Origin: Bacteroidota bacterium
GTDB taxonomy: Bacteria > Bacteroidota > Bacteroidia > Chitinophagales > Chitinophagaceae
Length of the DNA stretch: 8,076 nt
Reading direction: 5' to 3'
Assembly: GCA_947454745.1 (NCBI GenBank)
Contig: CANGMV010000039.1
Span: 1-8,076, forward strand
The notes under the pieces were generated by a model. It was given only the letters and a program-made list of their open reading frames with translations. It ran no database searches and had not been told where the DNA came from. Shown here in pieces: positions 1 through 7,294 of the stretch. Position 1 is the first letter of the stretch, and each line of letters begins with the position of its first letter. The position numbers were made by a program, and so were the translations under genes.

Positions 1-1559
1 CCGTTTTCAAAAAAGGCAACTACAGGATTGTGTTTTTCTCTTACATTCTTTCTTAATAAAATACTCGATAATGCAGGCACCAAGGTTAAGGTAAATATCA
101 ATGCCCCCAACAAAGCAAACCCTAATGTGTATGCTAATGGAGAGAACATTTTACCTTCTACTTTTTGGAAAGCAAAAATCGGAATCAAACAAGTAATGAT
201 AATTAATTTAGAGAAGAAAATGGCTTTACCCATTTCCGAACCCACTTGTTTAAATAAACCGAGCTTAGCGAGCTTGTTAAACTTCTCCATGCCCACTTCA
301 CGCGCCTTATGATCCAACGCTACATACAATCCTTCCACCATCACCACGGCTCCGTCAATTATAATACCAAAATCAACAGCACCCATAGAAAGTAAATTCG
401 CTGTCATGCCTTTTAAACGCATGCAGATAAAGGCGAACAACAAAGCCAATGGGATAATAATACTCACTGTAATGGTTGTTCTCCAGTTGGCCATGAACAA
501 CAATACGATACAGGTAACTAAAATGATACCTTCAATTAAATTATGAATTACCGTTTCGGTAGCATAGTCCATTAAAGTTGTACGATCATAAAAAGGAACC
601 AACTTTACGTCCTTTGGTAAAATAGAATTATTAAGCTCTTCTACTTTTGCATGAATATTTTTTAATACCTGCTCGGCATTTTCTCCTTTACGCATTACTA
701 CAATACCCTCAATCACATCCGATACCGTATCCTTTGAAACAATACCTAGCCTTGGCTTACCCGCTTCATGTACCGATGCCAAATTCTTCACCAAAATGGG
801 CACATTGTTAATTTTTGTAACAATGATATTGTTGATCTCGTCAATATTGTTCAATAAACCAATACCACGCACCACATAGGCTTGCCCATTTTTTTCAATA
901 ATATCTCCACCTACATTAATATTACTTTTTGCAACTGCATTGTATACATCAATGGAGGTTAATCCATATTTTAATAATAAATCAGGATTTACAGCAATTT
1001 CAAAACTACGCTCCTCGCCTCCAAAACTATTTACATCGGCCACACCTGGTACCGATTTAAATTGACGATCTATCACCCAATCCTGAATCGTGTACAATTC
1101 TCTAATATTACGAATCTTACTTTTTAATGTATAACGATACACTTCCCCTGTTGGGCCATAAGGAGGTTGTACTTCGGGCTTAATGCCTTCTGGTAAATCC
1201 ACATTGGCAATACGGCTCATGATTTGCTGTCTTGCAAAAGCATCGTCAACATCGTCGTCAAATATTAAACGCACATAACTTAATCCAAAACTGGAAGTAG
1301 TTCTTAAATTAATTTTCTTTTGTACCGAGTTTAAAACCGTCTCCAAAGGAATGGTTACAAATTTTTCTACCTCTTCGGCACTTCGCCCAGGCCATTGTGT
1401 AATAATAATCACCTGCGTATTAGTCACATCGGGAAATGTTTCAATTGGGGTGTTTTCGTAGCTTATAAATCCTATTACACCTACCACTAAAGTCATAAAA
1501 AACACAAAGTATCTATGCCTTAAAGAGAAGTGAATAATATTCTTAATGAATTTGTTCAT
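1..1559 (-). CDS. czcA: CzcA-type heavy-metal efflux RND pump, inner-membrane subunit (partial, N-terminal half)
   Basis: Reading leftward from the ATG at 1559-1557 the frame stays open to the window edge, giving 519 complete codons of a protein that is normally about 1030-1050 residues, so the C-terminal half lies outside the window. RND pumps of this family use the proton gradient to export metal cations through a periplasmic adaptor and an outer-membrane channel. Visible features are a first membrane helix near residues 13-33, a large periplasmic porter region, helices near 341-357, 363-381 and 386-408, and the fourth-helix motif DFGIIIDGAVVMVE. This motif carries D396, D402 and E409, matching the charged proton-relay residues of CzcA rather than the sparser CusA pattern. 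The N-terminal TPIETFPDVTNTQV and QPPYGPTGE segments are also CzcA-like. It is the last visible gene of a C-B-A operon, 59 bases after the adaptor gene. The leader is A-rich without a Shine-Dalgarno site. The exact metal (Zn, Co, Ni or Cd) cannot be read from this half. Confidence 0.93.
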   Translation of the reverse strand, partial: MNKFIKNIIHFSLRHRYFVFFMTLVVGVIGFISYENTPIETFPDVTNTQVIIITQWPGRSAEEVEKFVTIPLETVLNSVQKKINLRTTSSFGLSYVRLIFDDDVDDAFARQQIMSRIANVDLPEGIKPEVQPPYGPTGEVYRYTLKSKIRNIRELYTIQDWVIDRQFKSVPGVADVNSFGGEERSFEIAVNPDLLLKYGLTSIDVYNAVAKSNINVGGDIIEKNGQAYVVRGIGLLNNIDEINNIIVTKINNVPILVKNLASVHEAGKPRLGIVSKDTVSDVIEGIVVMRKGENAEQVLKNIHAKVEELNNSILPKDVKLVPFYDRTTLMDYATETVIHNLIEGIILVTCIVLLFMANWRTTITVSIIIPLALLFAFICMRLKGMTANLLSMGAVDFGIIIDGAVVMVEGLYVALDHKAREVGMEKFNKLAKLGLFKQVGSEMGKAIFFSKLIIITCLIPIFAFQKVEGKMFSPLAYTLGFALLGALIFTLTLVPALSSILLRKNVREKHNPVVAFFEN

Positions 1560-1618
1560 AATATTTTTTGAAACTTAAATGAAAAAAGCAGCTTGAGTTA
1601 ATTAAAAGAAAGACAGCT

Positions 1619-2719
1619 TTATTGATTCAATAATTGTTGAAATACCAATAATTGATTTTTTACAATTACTTTTTCTCCTGCTATAATACCGCCATCCAAA
1701 TAAGTAATATCGCCTGCTGTCTTATTTACATTTACTTCCGCAATACGCATTTCACATTTGCTTTTGTATACCACTACATAATTCTTACCATTCAAATCAA
1801 TTAATGCACTTGTAGGAATCGCCAATACATTATGAGTAGTTTTGCTTTTTACAAATATTTTCGCAAACATTTCTGGCTTTAATAAAAACTGCGAATTGTC
1901 TAACATAATTCTTGCTCTTAAAGTTTTATTCATTGGGTCTAAAACTTCACTTAGTTTTTGAATGGTGCCATCAAAAACTTTATCGGGATATGCCAATACC
2001 CTTACTTCCACATGATCTCCCTCTTTTACTTTTGGAATATCAATTTCGTACACATTGGCATTTACCCAAACATCATGTAAATCTGAAATGGTATATAAAT
2101 AGTCGCCCATATCCGGACGGATATAATTTCCTTCACTTACTTTCTTTTCAACAATATAGCCATTAATGGGTGCGGCAATACTATAACTACCTCCTGCATT
2201 GCTATTTGCACCACCATTTATATGCAAAGCACTTTCTAATTTTGTTTTAACTGATTTTGCTTTTTCGTAATTCTGCTTTGCTTCAGTGTATTCTTTTTCA
2301 CTAGCAATCCCATTCTTAAATAAGCCTTCTTGATTATCCAATTGTCGTTTAGCAATAATTACATCGGCATTCGCACTTGTAATGTCGGCATAGTTGCCTG
2401 CAATCTCGGCACTTTTAACCACAGCTAAAGTTTCTCCTGCTTTAACCTTATCACCTAAAGAAAGTTTAGCTTCTACTACTTGTCCACTGCTTCTTGGAAA
2501 TATTTTTACCACTTTATTCTCGTCAAAACTTATTTCACCACTTAATTGTAAAGCTTCGTTAGAAACAATAATTTTTGCAGTATCCAAGGAAATAATTTTT
2601 TCCATTGAATCACTTAAACAAAATTTAGCATCCTCTTTAGCCGCTTCGGGTTTTTTACTTTCACAACTGTTAAGCCCTACTAAAGTCAAGGCACAAAAAA
2701 CATATACTATTCGCTTCAT
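1619..2719 (-). CDS. czcB: CzcB-type periplasmic adaptor of an RND efflux pump (membrane-fusion lipoprotein)
   Basis: This 366-residue protein is a HlyD/CzcB-family adaptor that would bridge the inner-membrane pump and the outer-membrane channel. It starts with a lipoprotein signal peptide: KR, a hydrophobic stretch and the lipobox LNSC with the acylated cysteine at position 19, so it is probably anchored to a membrane by lipid. The two halves of the biotinyl-lipoyl-like domain lie near 75-102 (FPRSSGQVVEAKLSLGDKV) and 178-206 (SIAAPINGYIVEKKVSEGN). They flank a short alpha-hairpin near 105-167. A beta-barrel domain (about 213-290, with the DPMNKTLRARI segment) and a membrane-proximal domain (about 291-360) follow. 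The length is usual for the family. The gene begins only 9 bases after the czcC stop codon, which implies co-transcription. Cysteines 34 and 322 could touch metal, but this is speculation. I recognise the family firmly; the metal specificity is not determined. Confidence 0.92.
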   Translation of the reverse strand: MKRIVYVFCALTLVGLNSCESKKPEAAKEDAKFCLSDSMEKIISLDTAKIIVSNEALQLSGEISFDENKVVKIFPRSSGQVVEAKLSLGDKVKAGETLAVVKSAEIAGNYADITSANADVIIAKRQLDNQEGLFKNGIASEKEYTEAKQNYEKAKSVKTKLESALHINGGANSNAGGSYSIAAPINGYIVEKKVSEGNYIRPDMGDYLYTISDLHDVWVNANVYEIDIPKVKEGDHVEVRVLAYPDKVFDGTIQKLSEVLDPMNKTLRARIMLDNSQFLLKPEMFAKIFVKSKTTHNVLAIPTSALIDLNGKNYVVVYKSKCEMRIAEVNVNKTAGDITYLDGGIIAGEKVIVKNQLLVFQQLLNQ

Positions 2720-2728
2720 AAATTCTTT

Positions 2729-4012
2729 TTATTTTTTAATTATATCCATTCCAGCGTGGTAATTCAACTCCTCGCTAACTAATTGTAAATTTAATTTTGA
2801 TTGAAAATGTTGGTTCTGCACGTCCTTATAAGTATCGAAAAAGTCCATAAACTCTAATAAGCTAATTTGTTTGTGCTCATAGCTAGTCAACACATTATTA
2901 AACATTTGAGTATACTTATTATAAAAAGTTTGCTCGTCATTATTGGCCACTTTTAATACTACCAATAACTTACTATATGCGTTACTGATATTGTTTTGCA
3001 GTTCAATATCGGCATTTTGTGCAATTGCTTGCTGTTGCTTCACTGTATAATCGGCCGACTTAATATTGCCTTTGTTACGATTAAACACCGGCACAGGAAG
3101 TGTGATTCCCAATCCTACATAATGCGGAATATAGTTACTATTGTGGTCGTACTCTGGGCCAAATGTAATATCAGGCACAGCCAATGCTTTTTGATAACTC
3201 AAATTTTGTTGCTGATATAATAATTGCATTTTTTGCAATTCATAATAAGGATTGTTTTGTTTTGCAATGGCTACAATTTCTTGGTCACCTGAAAAACCCA
3301 CTTTTACCGAAACAAAATCATCGGTAGGTAATAAAAACACATCTCCTTTTATTTGCAAAGTTGTTTTTAAACTATTCTCTGTATCAGAAATTTGAGTTGT
3401 TAAATCCGCAATTTCTTTTTCTAAGGAAACCAACAATGATTGAATTCTTAAGTATTCTTTTTGTGAAATATTGCCTGCATTAAATTGACCAGTCATCCCT
3501 TTAAACAATACTGTTAATTGCTGATAACTTTGCTGTGCAATTTGTTTGTTTTTGATTAACTGCATTAAAGTAAAATAATTCGATCTTAGATCATATTTTA
3601 AATTACGCATTAAATCATTCAATTGCAATTGACTCATTTTAGCATTGGTACTTGCCAAATTAATGAGCTTACCTCTCTTGCCTGCCGTTTTTACCAATTG
3701 TTGAAACTGCACAAAATATTGTCCCATAGGTTGGCCTGTAATGGGATCCTTACCATGTTGAAAAAACTTATTGTTGGTATACACGTTCTGATCGGTTACT
3801 AATATTGGGTTGTCCCAAACCTTAGCTTGCTCAATAAGTGCTTTATTGGCATCTACATTATAACCTGCAGCAATTAATAACAAATTGCTATCTAAAAACA
3901 TCTTTTCGGTCTGCTTTAAACTCACTCTTATCGTATCCGTTTGTGCATTTAAATTCAATAATCCAAAACACATCAATAGTACGAATCCGACTTTAAGTTT
4001 CACTTTACACAT
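2729..4012 (-). CDS. czcC: CzcC-type TolC-family outer-membrane channel of an RND efflux pump
   Basis: This 427-residue protein belongs to the TolC/outer-membrane efflux protein superfamily and would supply the exit duct of the metal pump. A Sec signal peptide is clear: basic start (KVKLK), hydrophobic core at 8-21, likely cleavage after A23 (LNA/Q). The rest is mostly long amphipathic helices rich in Q, N, L and K in two internal repeats, as expected of the alpha-barrel. The first repeat contains VWDNPIL near 65-71. The second contains GLGITLPVPVFNRNKGNI at 300-317, the beta-hairpin plus helix start that is well conserved in CzcC/CusC relatives. It is the first gene of the C-B-A operon. The ATG at 4012-4010 is chosen because it gives a complete signal peptide. 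Upstream lies a 162-base gap with a promoter-like motif and a terminator-like hairpin, so its expression may be controlled there. Confidence 0.9.
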   Translation of the reverse strand: MCKVKLKVGFVLLMCFGLLNLNAQTDTIRVSLKQTEKMFLDSNLLLIAAGYNVDANKALIEQAKVWDNPILVTDQNVYTNNKFFQHGKDPITGQPMGQYFVQFQQLVKTAGKRGKLINLASTNAKMSQLQLNDLMRNLKYDLRSNYFTLMQLIKNKQIAQQSYQQLTVLFKGMTGQFNAGNISQKEYLRIQSLLVSLEKEIADLTTQISDTENSLKTTLQIKGDVFLLPTDDFVSVKVGFSGDQEIVAIAKQNNPYYELQKMQLLYQQQNLSYQKALAVPDITFGPEYDHNSNYIPHYVGLGITLPVPVFNRNKGNIKSADYTVKQQQAIAQNADIELQNNISNAYSKLLVVLKVANNDEQTFYNKYTQMFNNVLTSYEHKQISLLEFMDFFDTYKDVQNQHFQSKLNLQLVSEELNYHAGMDIIKK

Positions 4013-4027
4013 AATGGGATAATTTAC

Positions 4028-4056
4028 AAAAAACTAAGGCGCTGATAGTCAGCACC
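4028..4056 (-). terminator. Terminator-like hairpin with T-tract in the czcC leader (possible attenuator)
   Basis: On the minus strand 4056-4038 reads GGTGCTGACTATCAGCGCC. As RNA this folds into an 8-base-pair, GC-rich stem (GGUGCUGA with UCAGCGCC, one U-G wobble) with a three-base CUA loop. It is followed by TTAGTTTTTT (4037-4028). That is the layout of an intrinsic terminator. It ends 15 bases upstream of the czcC start codon, so any promoter in the receptor-czcC gap must lie upstream of it. It could simply end receptor transcription with incomplete efficiency, or act as a regulated leader terminator for the efflux operon. The structure is read by eye and no folding energy was calculated. 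Confidence 0.45.
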
Positions 4057-4105
4057 ACTCGTTTTTGCAAAGCTACGCCATATTAAAAGAGTTGCCATGA
4101 CTATC
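4044..4105 (-). repeat. Imperfect 17-base inverted repeat in the receptor-czcC gap, overlapping the terminator-like hairpin
   Basis: Plus-strand 4089-4105 (GAGTTGCCATGACTATC) matches the reverse complement of 4044-4060 (GAGTGGTGCTGACTATC) at 13 of 17 positions, including uninterrupted 4-base and 8-base blocks at the ends. The 28-base spacer (4061-4088) holds a TAnnTTTG motif. As minus-strand RNA the two arms could pair, using up the whole left arm, the loop and part of the right arm of the terminator-like stem at 4038-4056, so the two structures exclude each other. As DNA, the two 8-base blocks are about 54 bases apart centre to centre, roughly five helical turns. The repeat is seen directly; any regulatory role is inferred. 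Confidence 0.5.
4068..4075 (-). promoter_or_regulatory. Candidate Bacteroidota promoter -7 element for the czcCBA operon
   Basis: The minus strand reads TAGCTTTG, an exact match to the Bacteroidota -7 consensus TAnnTTTG. It would start transcription near 4060-4063, about 50 bases before the czcC ATG. No convincing TTTG is present at the expected -33 spacing, so support is the -7 match and its position only. If it is used, the transcript would begin almost at the terminator-like hairpin. Confidence 0.35.
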
Positions 4106-4137
4106 CATTACAAATGACAGTAAATTAACAAAAATCT

Positions 4138-4164
4138 AAAAAAATTAAGGCCAATTTAAGGCCA
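4138..4164 (-). terminator. Weak candidate terminator after the receptor gene, built on a tandem TTAAGGCCA repeat
   Basis: Starting 11 bases past the receptor stop codon, the minus strand has GGCC, a 7-base loop, GGCC, then TTAA and seven Ts (4144-4138). The stem is only four pairs, so it would be a weak terminator. The same bases read on the plus strand form a direct repeat, TTAAGGCCA at 4145-4153 and 4156-4164, with an 11-base period close to one helical turn. It could therefore be a protein-binding site instead. Confidence 0.25.
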
Positions 4165-4174
4165 TGATAAACAA

Positions 4175-6655
4175 TTAGTTAGCGGCTTCTTCCATACCTC
4201 CGTCTTCTTTTCGATCTTTTTTAAATTCTAGCTTTCCAAAACGCCAATTAAAGCTAATTCCAAAGGATCTTGAAGGGACATAACGAATGTTGTTTGAATA
4301 AAAATTAGGGCCACTTATTAAAGTTTGTTGCTTAACAAATTCAGCAAATGGATTATTAGCAACTAAGCCTAAGCTACCTTTCCCATTCCAAAACTTTTTA
4401 CGCATGGCAATACTGTAGGATATATTAGCAGGATACTTCCCTTGCACTTCATTTCGAGCTGAATTAAAATTACCAAAACATTCGCTTACTAAATTCTTGG
4501 AGAATTCATAAGTTAAATTAATATTGGCGCGATAATTTTGACTTGACGCATTATAGTTATGATCAATGCTATTGTATATTTTTCGATAATAATAAGAGAA
4601 ATTAGATCTCACACTAAATGCCGGGGTAATTTTTAAATCGCTGAAAATATTCACCCCTGTATTTTTCTCTAAGCCAATATTTTGAGGCATACTCAAATTA
4701 ACATTTTTATATACACTGTCACCTACTAGCAAACTTGGATAATAAGTAACATAGGGTTGAATGTCCTGATTAGAATTACGTTGAAATAAGGTTACCATTA
4801 CAGAACCTAATTCCTTAATTTCTTGACTATACGTAAATTCAATTCGCTCTCCTAATTCAGGCAGTAAATAAGGATTACCCTGTGACATGTTTTTTGGATC
4901 GGTGGTATTGATATAAGGATTCAATTCCTCCGTGCCAGGACGATTAATGCGGCGCGCATAACTTAATTTAATACTATTGTCCTCGCCTAATTTTCGCTTG
5001 AAAAATAAAGAGGGTACAAAATTATGATAATCAGGATGTATAGATTTGTTCGTATTACTAAATGTAGCATCTACATTCGTCTGCTCCCATCTTCCTCCCA
5101 ATTTTACATCCACCCAGTCTTTCACTGGAAATTCAAGCTCTGCATAACCTGCAGCCACTTGTTGGTTATAATCCAATGTGTTGGATAAACTATTATTTAG
5201 CTTTAAGCTTTGCGTACTGGATTGTGTAAACACATTCGTTGCACTATTAATACCCATGCCAACCAACTTACCCCCAAAATTAAACTTAACGCGATCCGAA
5301 ATCGGCTCGGAATAATCCAATTTTAATTCCGATTCTTTTTCTGAAGCCGCATTTAAATTCGTACTTCCAAAATTAAAAATCGAATTAGGCATGACGTATT
5401 GCAAGTTAGCGGCATTGATATTAAATTTAGAGGAACCTGCGTTATATGAGATCTCTAATTCTCTGCCTTCTTTATCGAAAGTTCTTTTATAACTTCCACT
5501 ATAGTTGTAATTGCCATTTTCACGGAAAGAATTGGAAGTAACATTTTTTAGAATTTGATTTTGGATGTTCGCTCCTCCAAAAGCCTGACTCGACAATACT
5601 TGTGTATTATTCCCATTGGCGTCAAAACCAAAATTATTCATTCCAAAAGAAGCTGTAAAACTATTTTTCTTAAATAAAGTCCAATCCAAATTCAAACCAG
5701 AATGGGTACCTTGTCTTTTAACATCGCTGCTGCCGTCTTGTTGAATAAAATTATTTGTTTTATTCATTGAATCAATCGTGTTTCGATACATGGTCATTGG
5801 CGTTGCTGCTAATAGCCTTGCATTGGATGCAATAAATAAGCTTGCACCAAAATTATTATTACGAGCTGCTAAATTTACCGAGCCATTTTCGATTCGAGTA
5901 CCAATACTAGTACTTATATTGCCATTGTATCCTCGCGTTTTATTTTGCTTCAACACAATATTAATAATCCCCCCTAAACCGTCGGCATCATATTTAGCAC
6001 CAGGATTGGTAATCACTTCCACTGTTTTAATTTCACTCGCAGGAATGGACTGCAGCACTTCCGTAATATTAGAACCAAATGCCACACTAGGTTTTCCGTT
6101 AATTAAAAATCGAATGCTCGAAGTACCTGCTAGCTGAACATTGCCATCAATATCAACCGACACCATGGGTATTTTTTTAAGTAAATCAGTAGCTACTCCA
6201 TTTTGAGCACTTATGTCTTTTTCGGCATTAAAAACCATTTTGTCAATTTTATTGTCAATGGCTTTTGATGAACTTTTAACCGTCACAACAGCAAGACTTC
6301 CGCTGGATTTTAACAATGCAATTGTCTTCAAATCAATTTTAGAATGGCTATTGTCAATGTTTATATTATTTACGGTGTAGGTTTTAGCGCCTACAAATTC
6401 AATGTTAATTTTATACACACCATTAGGTAAATCTTTTATAACAAAAGCCCCTTTAACATTCGTCGTTGCACCTGTTACCGCTTTGGCACTGCCATTTTGA
6501 TATAAGATAATAGTTGCATACTCAATAGGCAACTGAGTTTCATTATCTATTACATTGCCTTCTATTTGACCACTACCCTTGGGCAGATCAGTTTTTTGAG
6601 CAAATAAACCTATATGAATACAAAGCAGAAAAGCAATAAAGCGGATTTTGGACAT
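4175..6655 (-). CDS. TonB-dependent-receptor-like outer-membrane beta-barrel protein with N-terminal carboxypeptidase-regulatory-like domain
   Basis: This 826-residue protein has a Sec signal peptide (cleavage probably after A19, LFA/Q). It continues with a CarboxypepD_reg-like/CNA-B-type beta-sandwich at about 28-113 (GQIEGNVIDNETQLPIEYAT, then DLPNGVYKINIEFVGAKTY). Next comes a TonB plug region at about 140-237, with VSVDIDGNVQLAG, FLINGKPS, IKTVEVITNPGAKYDADG and LGGIINIVLK. A long barrel of alternating aromatic strands runs from about 245 to 810, as in the outer-membrane beta-barrel family (PF14905-like). The domain order and length are normal for Bacteroidota. Such proteins are predicted to take up ligands too large for porins with TonB energy, but members of this subgroup are rarely characterised and no substrate is evident. 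It lies upstream of and codirectional with the metal-efflux operon, 162 bases away, with its own candidate promoter. A functional link to metal handling is possible but not shown. The last residues form a charged tail (KKDRKEDGGMEEAAN) beyond the final barrel strand. Confidence 0.9.
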   Translation of the reverse strand: MSKIRFIAFLLCIHIGLFAQKTDLPKGSGQIEGNVIDNETQLPIEYATIILYQNGSAKAVTGATTNVKGAFVIKDLPNGVYKINIEFVGAKTYTVNNINIDNSHSKIDLKTIALLKSSGSLAVVTVKSSSKAIDNKIDKMVFNAEKDISAQNGVATDLLKKIPMVSVDIDGNVQLAGTSSIRFLINGKPSVAFGSNITEVLQSIPASEIKTVEVITNPGAKYDADGLGGIINIVLKQNKTRGYNGNISTSIGTRIENGSVNLAARNNNFGASLFIASNARLLAATPMTMYRNTIDSMNKTNNFIQQDGSSDVKRQGTHSGLNLDWTLFKKNSFTASFGMNNFGFDANGNNTQVLSSQAFGGANIQNQILKNVTSNSFRENGNYNYSGSYKRTFDKEGRELEISYNAGSSKFNINAANLQYVMPNSIFNFGSTNLNAASEKESELKLDYSEPISDRVKFNFGGKLVGMGINSATNVFTQSSTQSLKLNNSLSNTLDYNQQVAAGYAELEFPVKDWVDVKLGGRWEQTNVDATFSNTNKSIHPDYHNFVPSLFFKRKLGEDNSIKLSYARRINRPGTEELNPYINTTDPKNMSQGNPYLLPELGERIEFTYSQEIKELGSVMVTLFQRNSNQDIQPYVTYYPSLLVGDSVYKNVNLSMPQNIGLEKNTGVNIFSDLKITPAFSVRSNFSYYYRKIYNSIDHNYNASSQNYRANINLTYEFSKNLVSECFGNFNSARNEVQGKYPANISYSIAMRKKFWNGKGSLGLVANNPFAEFVKQQTLISGPNFYSNNIRYVPSRSFGISFNWRFGKLEFKKDRKEDGGMEEAAN

Positions 6656-6675
6656 AATTTCTTTTTGAAGAGCGG

Positions 6676-6683
6676 CAAAGATA
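6676..6683 (-). promoter_or_regulatory. Candidate Bacteroidota -7 promoter element for the receptor gene
   Basis: The minus strand reads TATCTTTG, an exact TAnnTTTG match, 20 bases upstream of the receptor ATG in an 83-base gap after the GNAT gene. It implies a short leader of about 15 bases ending in the A-rich stretch AAAAAGAAATT before ATG. No clear TTTG is found at the -33 position. The gap shows no convincing terminator, so read-through from the GNAT gene is also possible. Confidence 0.4.
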
Positions 6684-6739
6684 CTAAAAGACCATTACAA
6701 GCTATTACCACTTATAGAAAAACAAATAATAAGATACAA

Positions 6740-7282
6740 TTAGATAGTGCGCTTTAATATTAGCATTCCTCTAAATTCAGGTTTCATTAAGGTGAACACA
6801 GTATCGGGCAATCTAAAATCGCCTACAATTTCAAAACCCTGCTTTTTATAAAACTGCAGGGCTTTAGTAGCACTGTCCATGGCTTTTAATACCAATTCCT
6901 TTTTTTGATGTTGCTTTGCTAGATCAATTACAAATTGCATGAGCTGCGAACCCACTCCTTTTTGGATACAGTTCGCATCTATATAAATGCGTTCTAATTC
7001 CATAGTTGTTTGTGGATCAAAATTTTTCGCGCGCGTTTGAATATTAATTTTTAAATATCCAATCGAAGCACCATTCATATAAGCAATGAAATGTAAGTTA
7101 TTAGCGTCGGCTATTTCAGCTTCTATTTTATACAATGGATATGCAAACTCATTTATATACCAATCTATTCCACCCTCATTCCATAAATAAGGATAATGGG
7201 GAATATAAATTTTCTTGGCAAGCTCACTTAGTTCCTTCGCTTGCTGAATATTAATCTGCTTAATTTGTAAAGATGAACTCAT
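6740..7282 (-). CDS. GNAT-family N-acetyltransferase
   Basis: This 180-residue protein has the GNAT fold order: an N-terminal helical region, a beta-hairpin around FIAYMNGASIGYLKIN (65-80), the MELERIYID strand (94-102), the acetyl-CoA pyrophosphate-binding turn with GVGS (109-112) and its helix, and motif B with ALQFYKKQGFE (141-151). Such enzymes transfer acetyl from acetyl-CoA to an amine; the acceptor is not determined. From memory the layout resembles Bacillus PaiA-type polyamine acetyltransferases (about 172 residues), but this is not enough to name the substrate. In the usual Q/R-x-x-G-x-G turn the first position is I106, with Q107 next to it, a mild departure. The start at 7282 lies 12 bases after the SDR stop, so the two genes are probably co-transcribed. 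It is likely a soluble cytoplasmic enzyme, with no signal peptide or membrane helix. Confidence 0.88.
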   Translation of the reverse strand: MSSSLQIKQINIQQAKELSELAKKIYIPHYPYLWNEGGIDWYINEFAYPLYKIEAEIADANNLHFIAYMNGASIGYLKINIQTRAKNFDPQTTMELERIYIDANCIQKGVGSQLMQFVIDLAKQHQKKELVLKAMDSATKALQFYKKQGFEIVGDFRLPDTVFTLMKPEFRGMLILKRTI

Positions 7283-7294
7283 GCGGCCACAAAA

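Noticed and set aside
28..312. Plus-strand open frame of 94 codons
   Set aside because: It lies entirely antisense to the conserved czcA frame and shows no recognisable domain; it is a shadow of that gene.
1560..1618. Small palindrome AAGC-A-GCTT (1586-1594) next to a T-run in the czcB-czcA gap, considered as a terminator
   Set aside because: A one-base loop cannot form and the alternative 5-base stem is weak; the genes are an obvious operon, so I do not call a terminator here.
2394..2762. Plus-strand open frame of 122 codons spanning the czcB start and the end of czcC
   Set aside because: Antisense to well-supported coding sequence, with low-complexity composition expected of a complementary frame and no motif.
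4013..4174. Known metal riboswitch (NiCo/czcD type) in the czcC leader
   Set aside because: I cannot identify the conserved core of that class; only the hairpin pair is visible, so no named riboswitch is called.
5778..6137. Plus-strand open frame of 119 codons
   Set aside because: Antisense to the plug and early barrel region of the receptor gene, which has clear family motifs in its own frame.
6711..6733. CTTAT...ATAAG inverted repeat after the GNAT gene, considered as a terminator
   Set aside because: Only five AT-rich pairs with a long loop and no T-tract directly after the stem.
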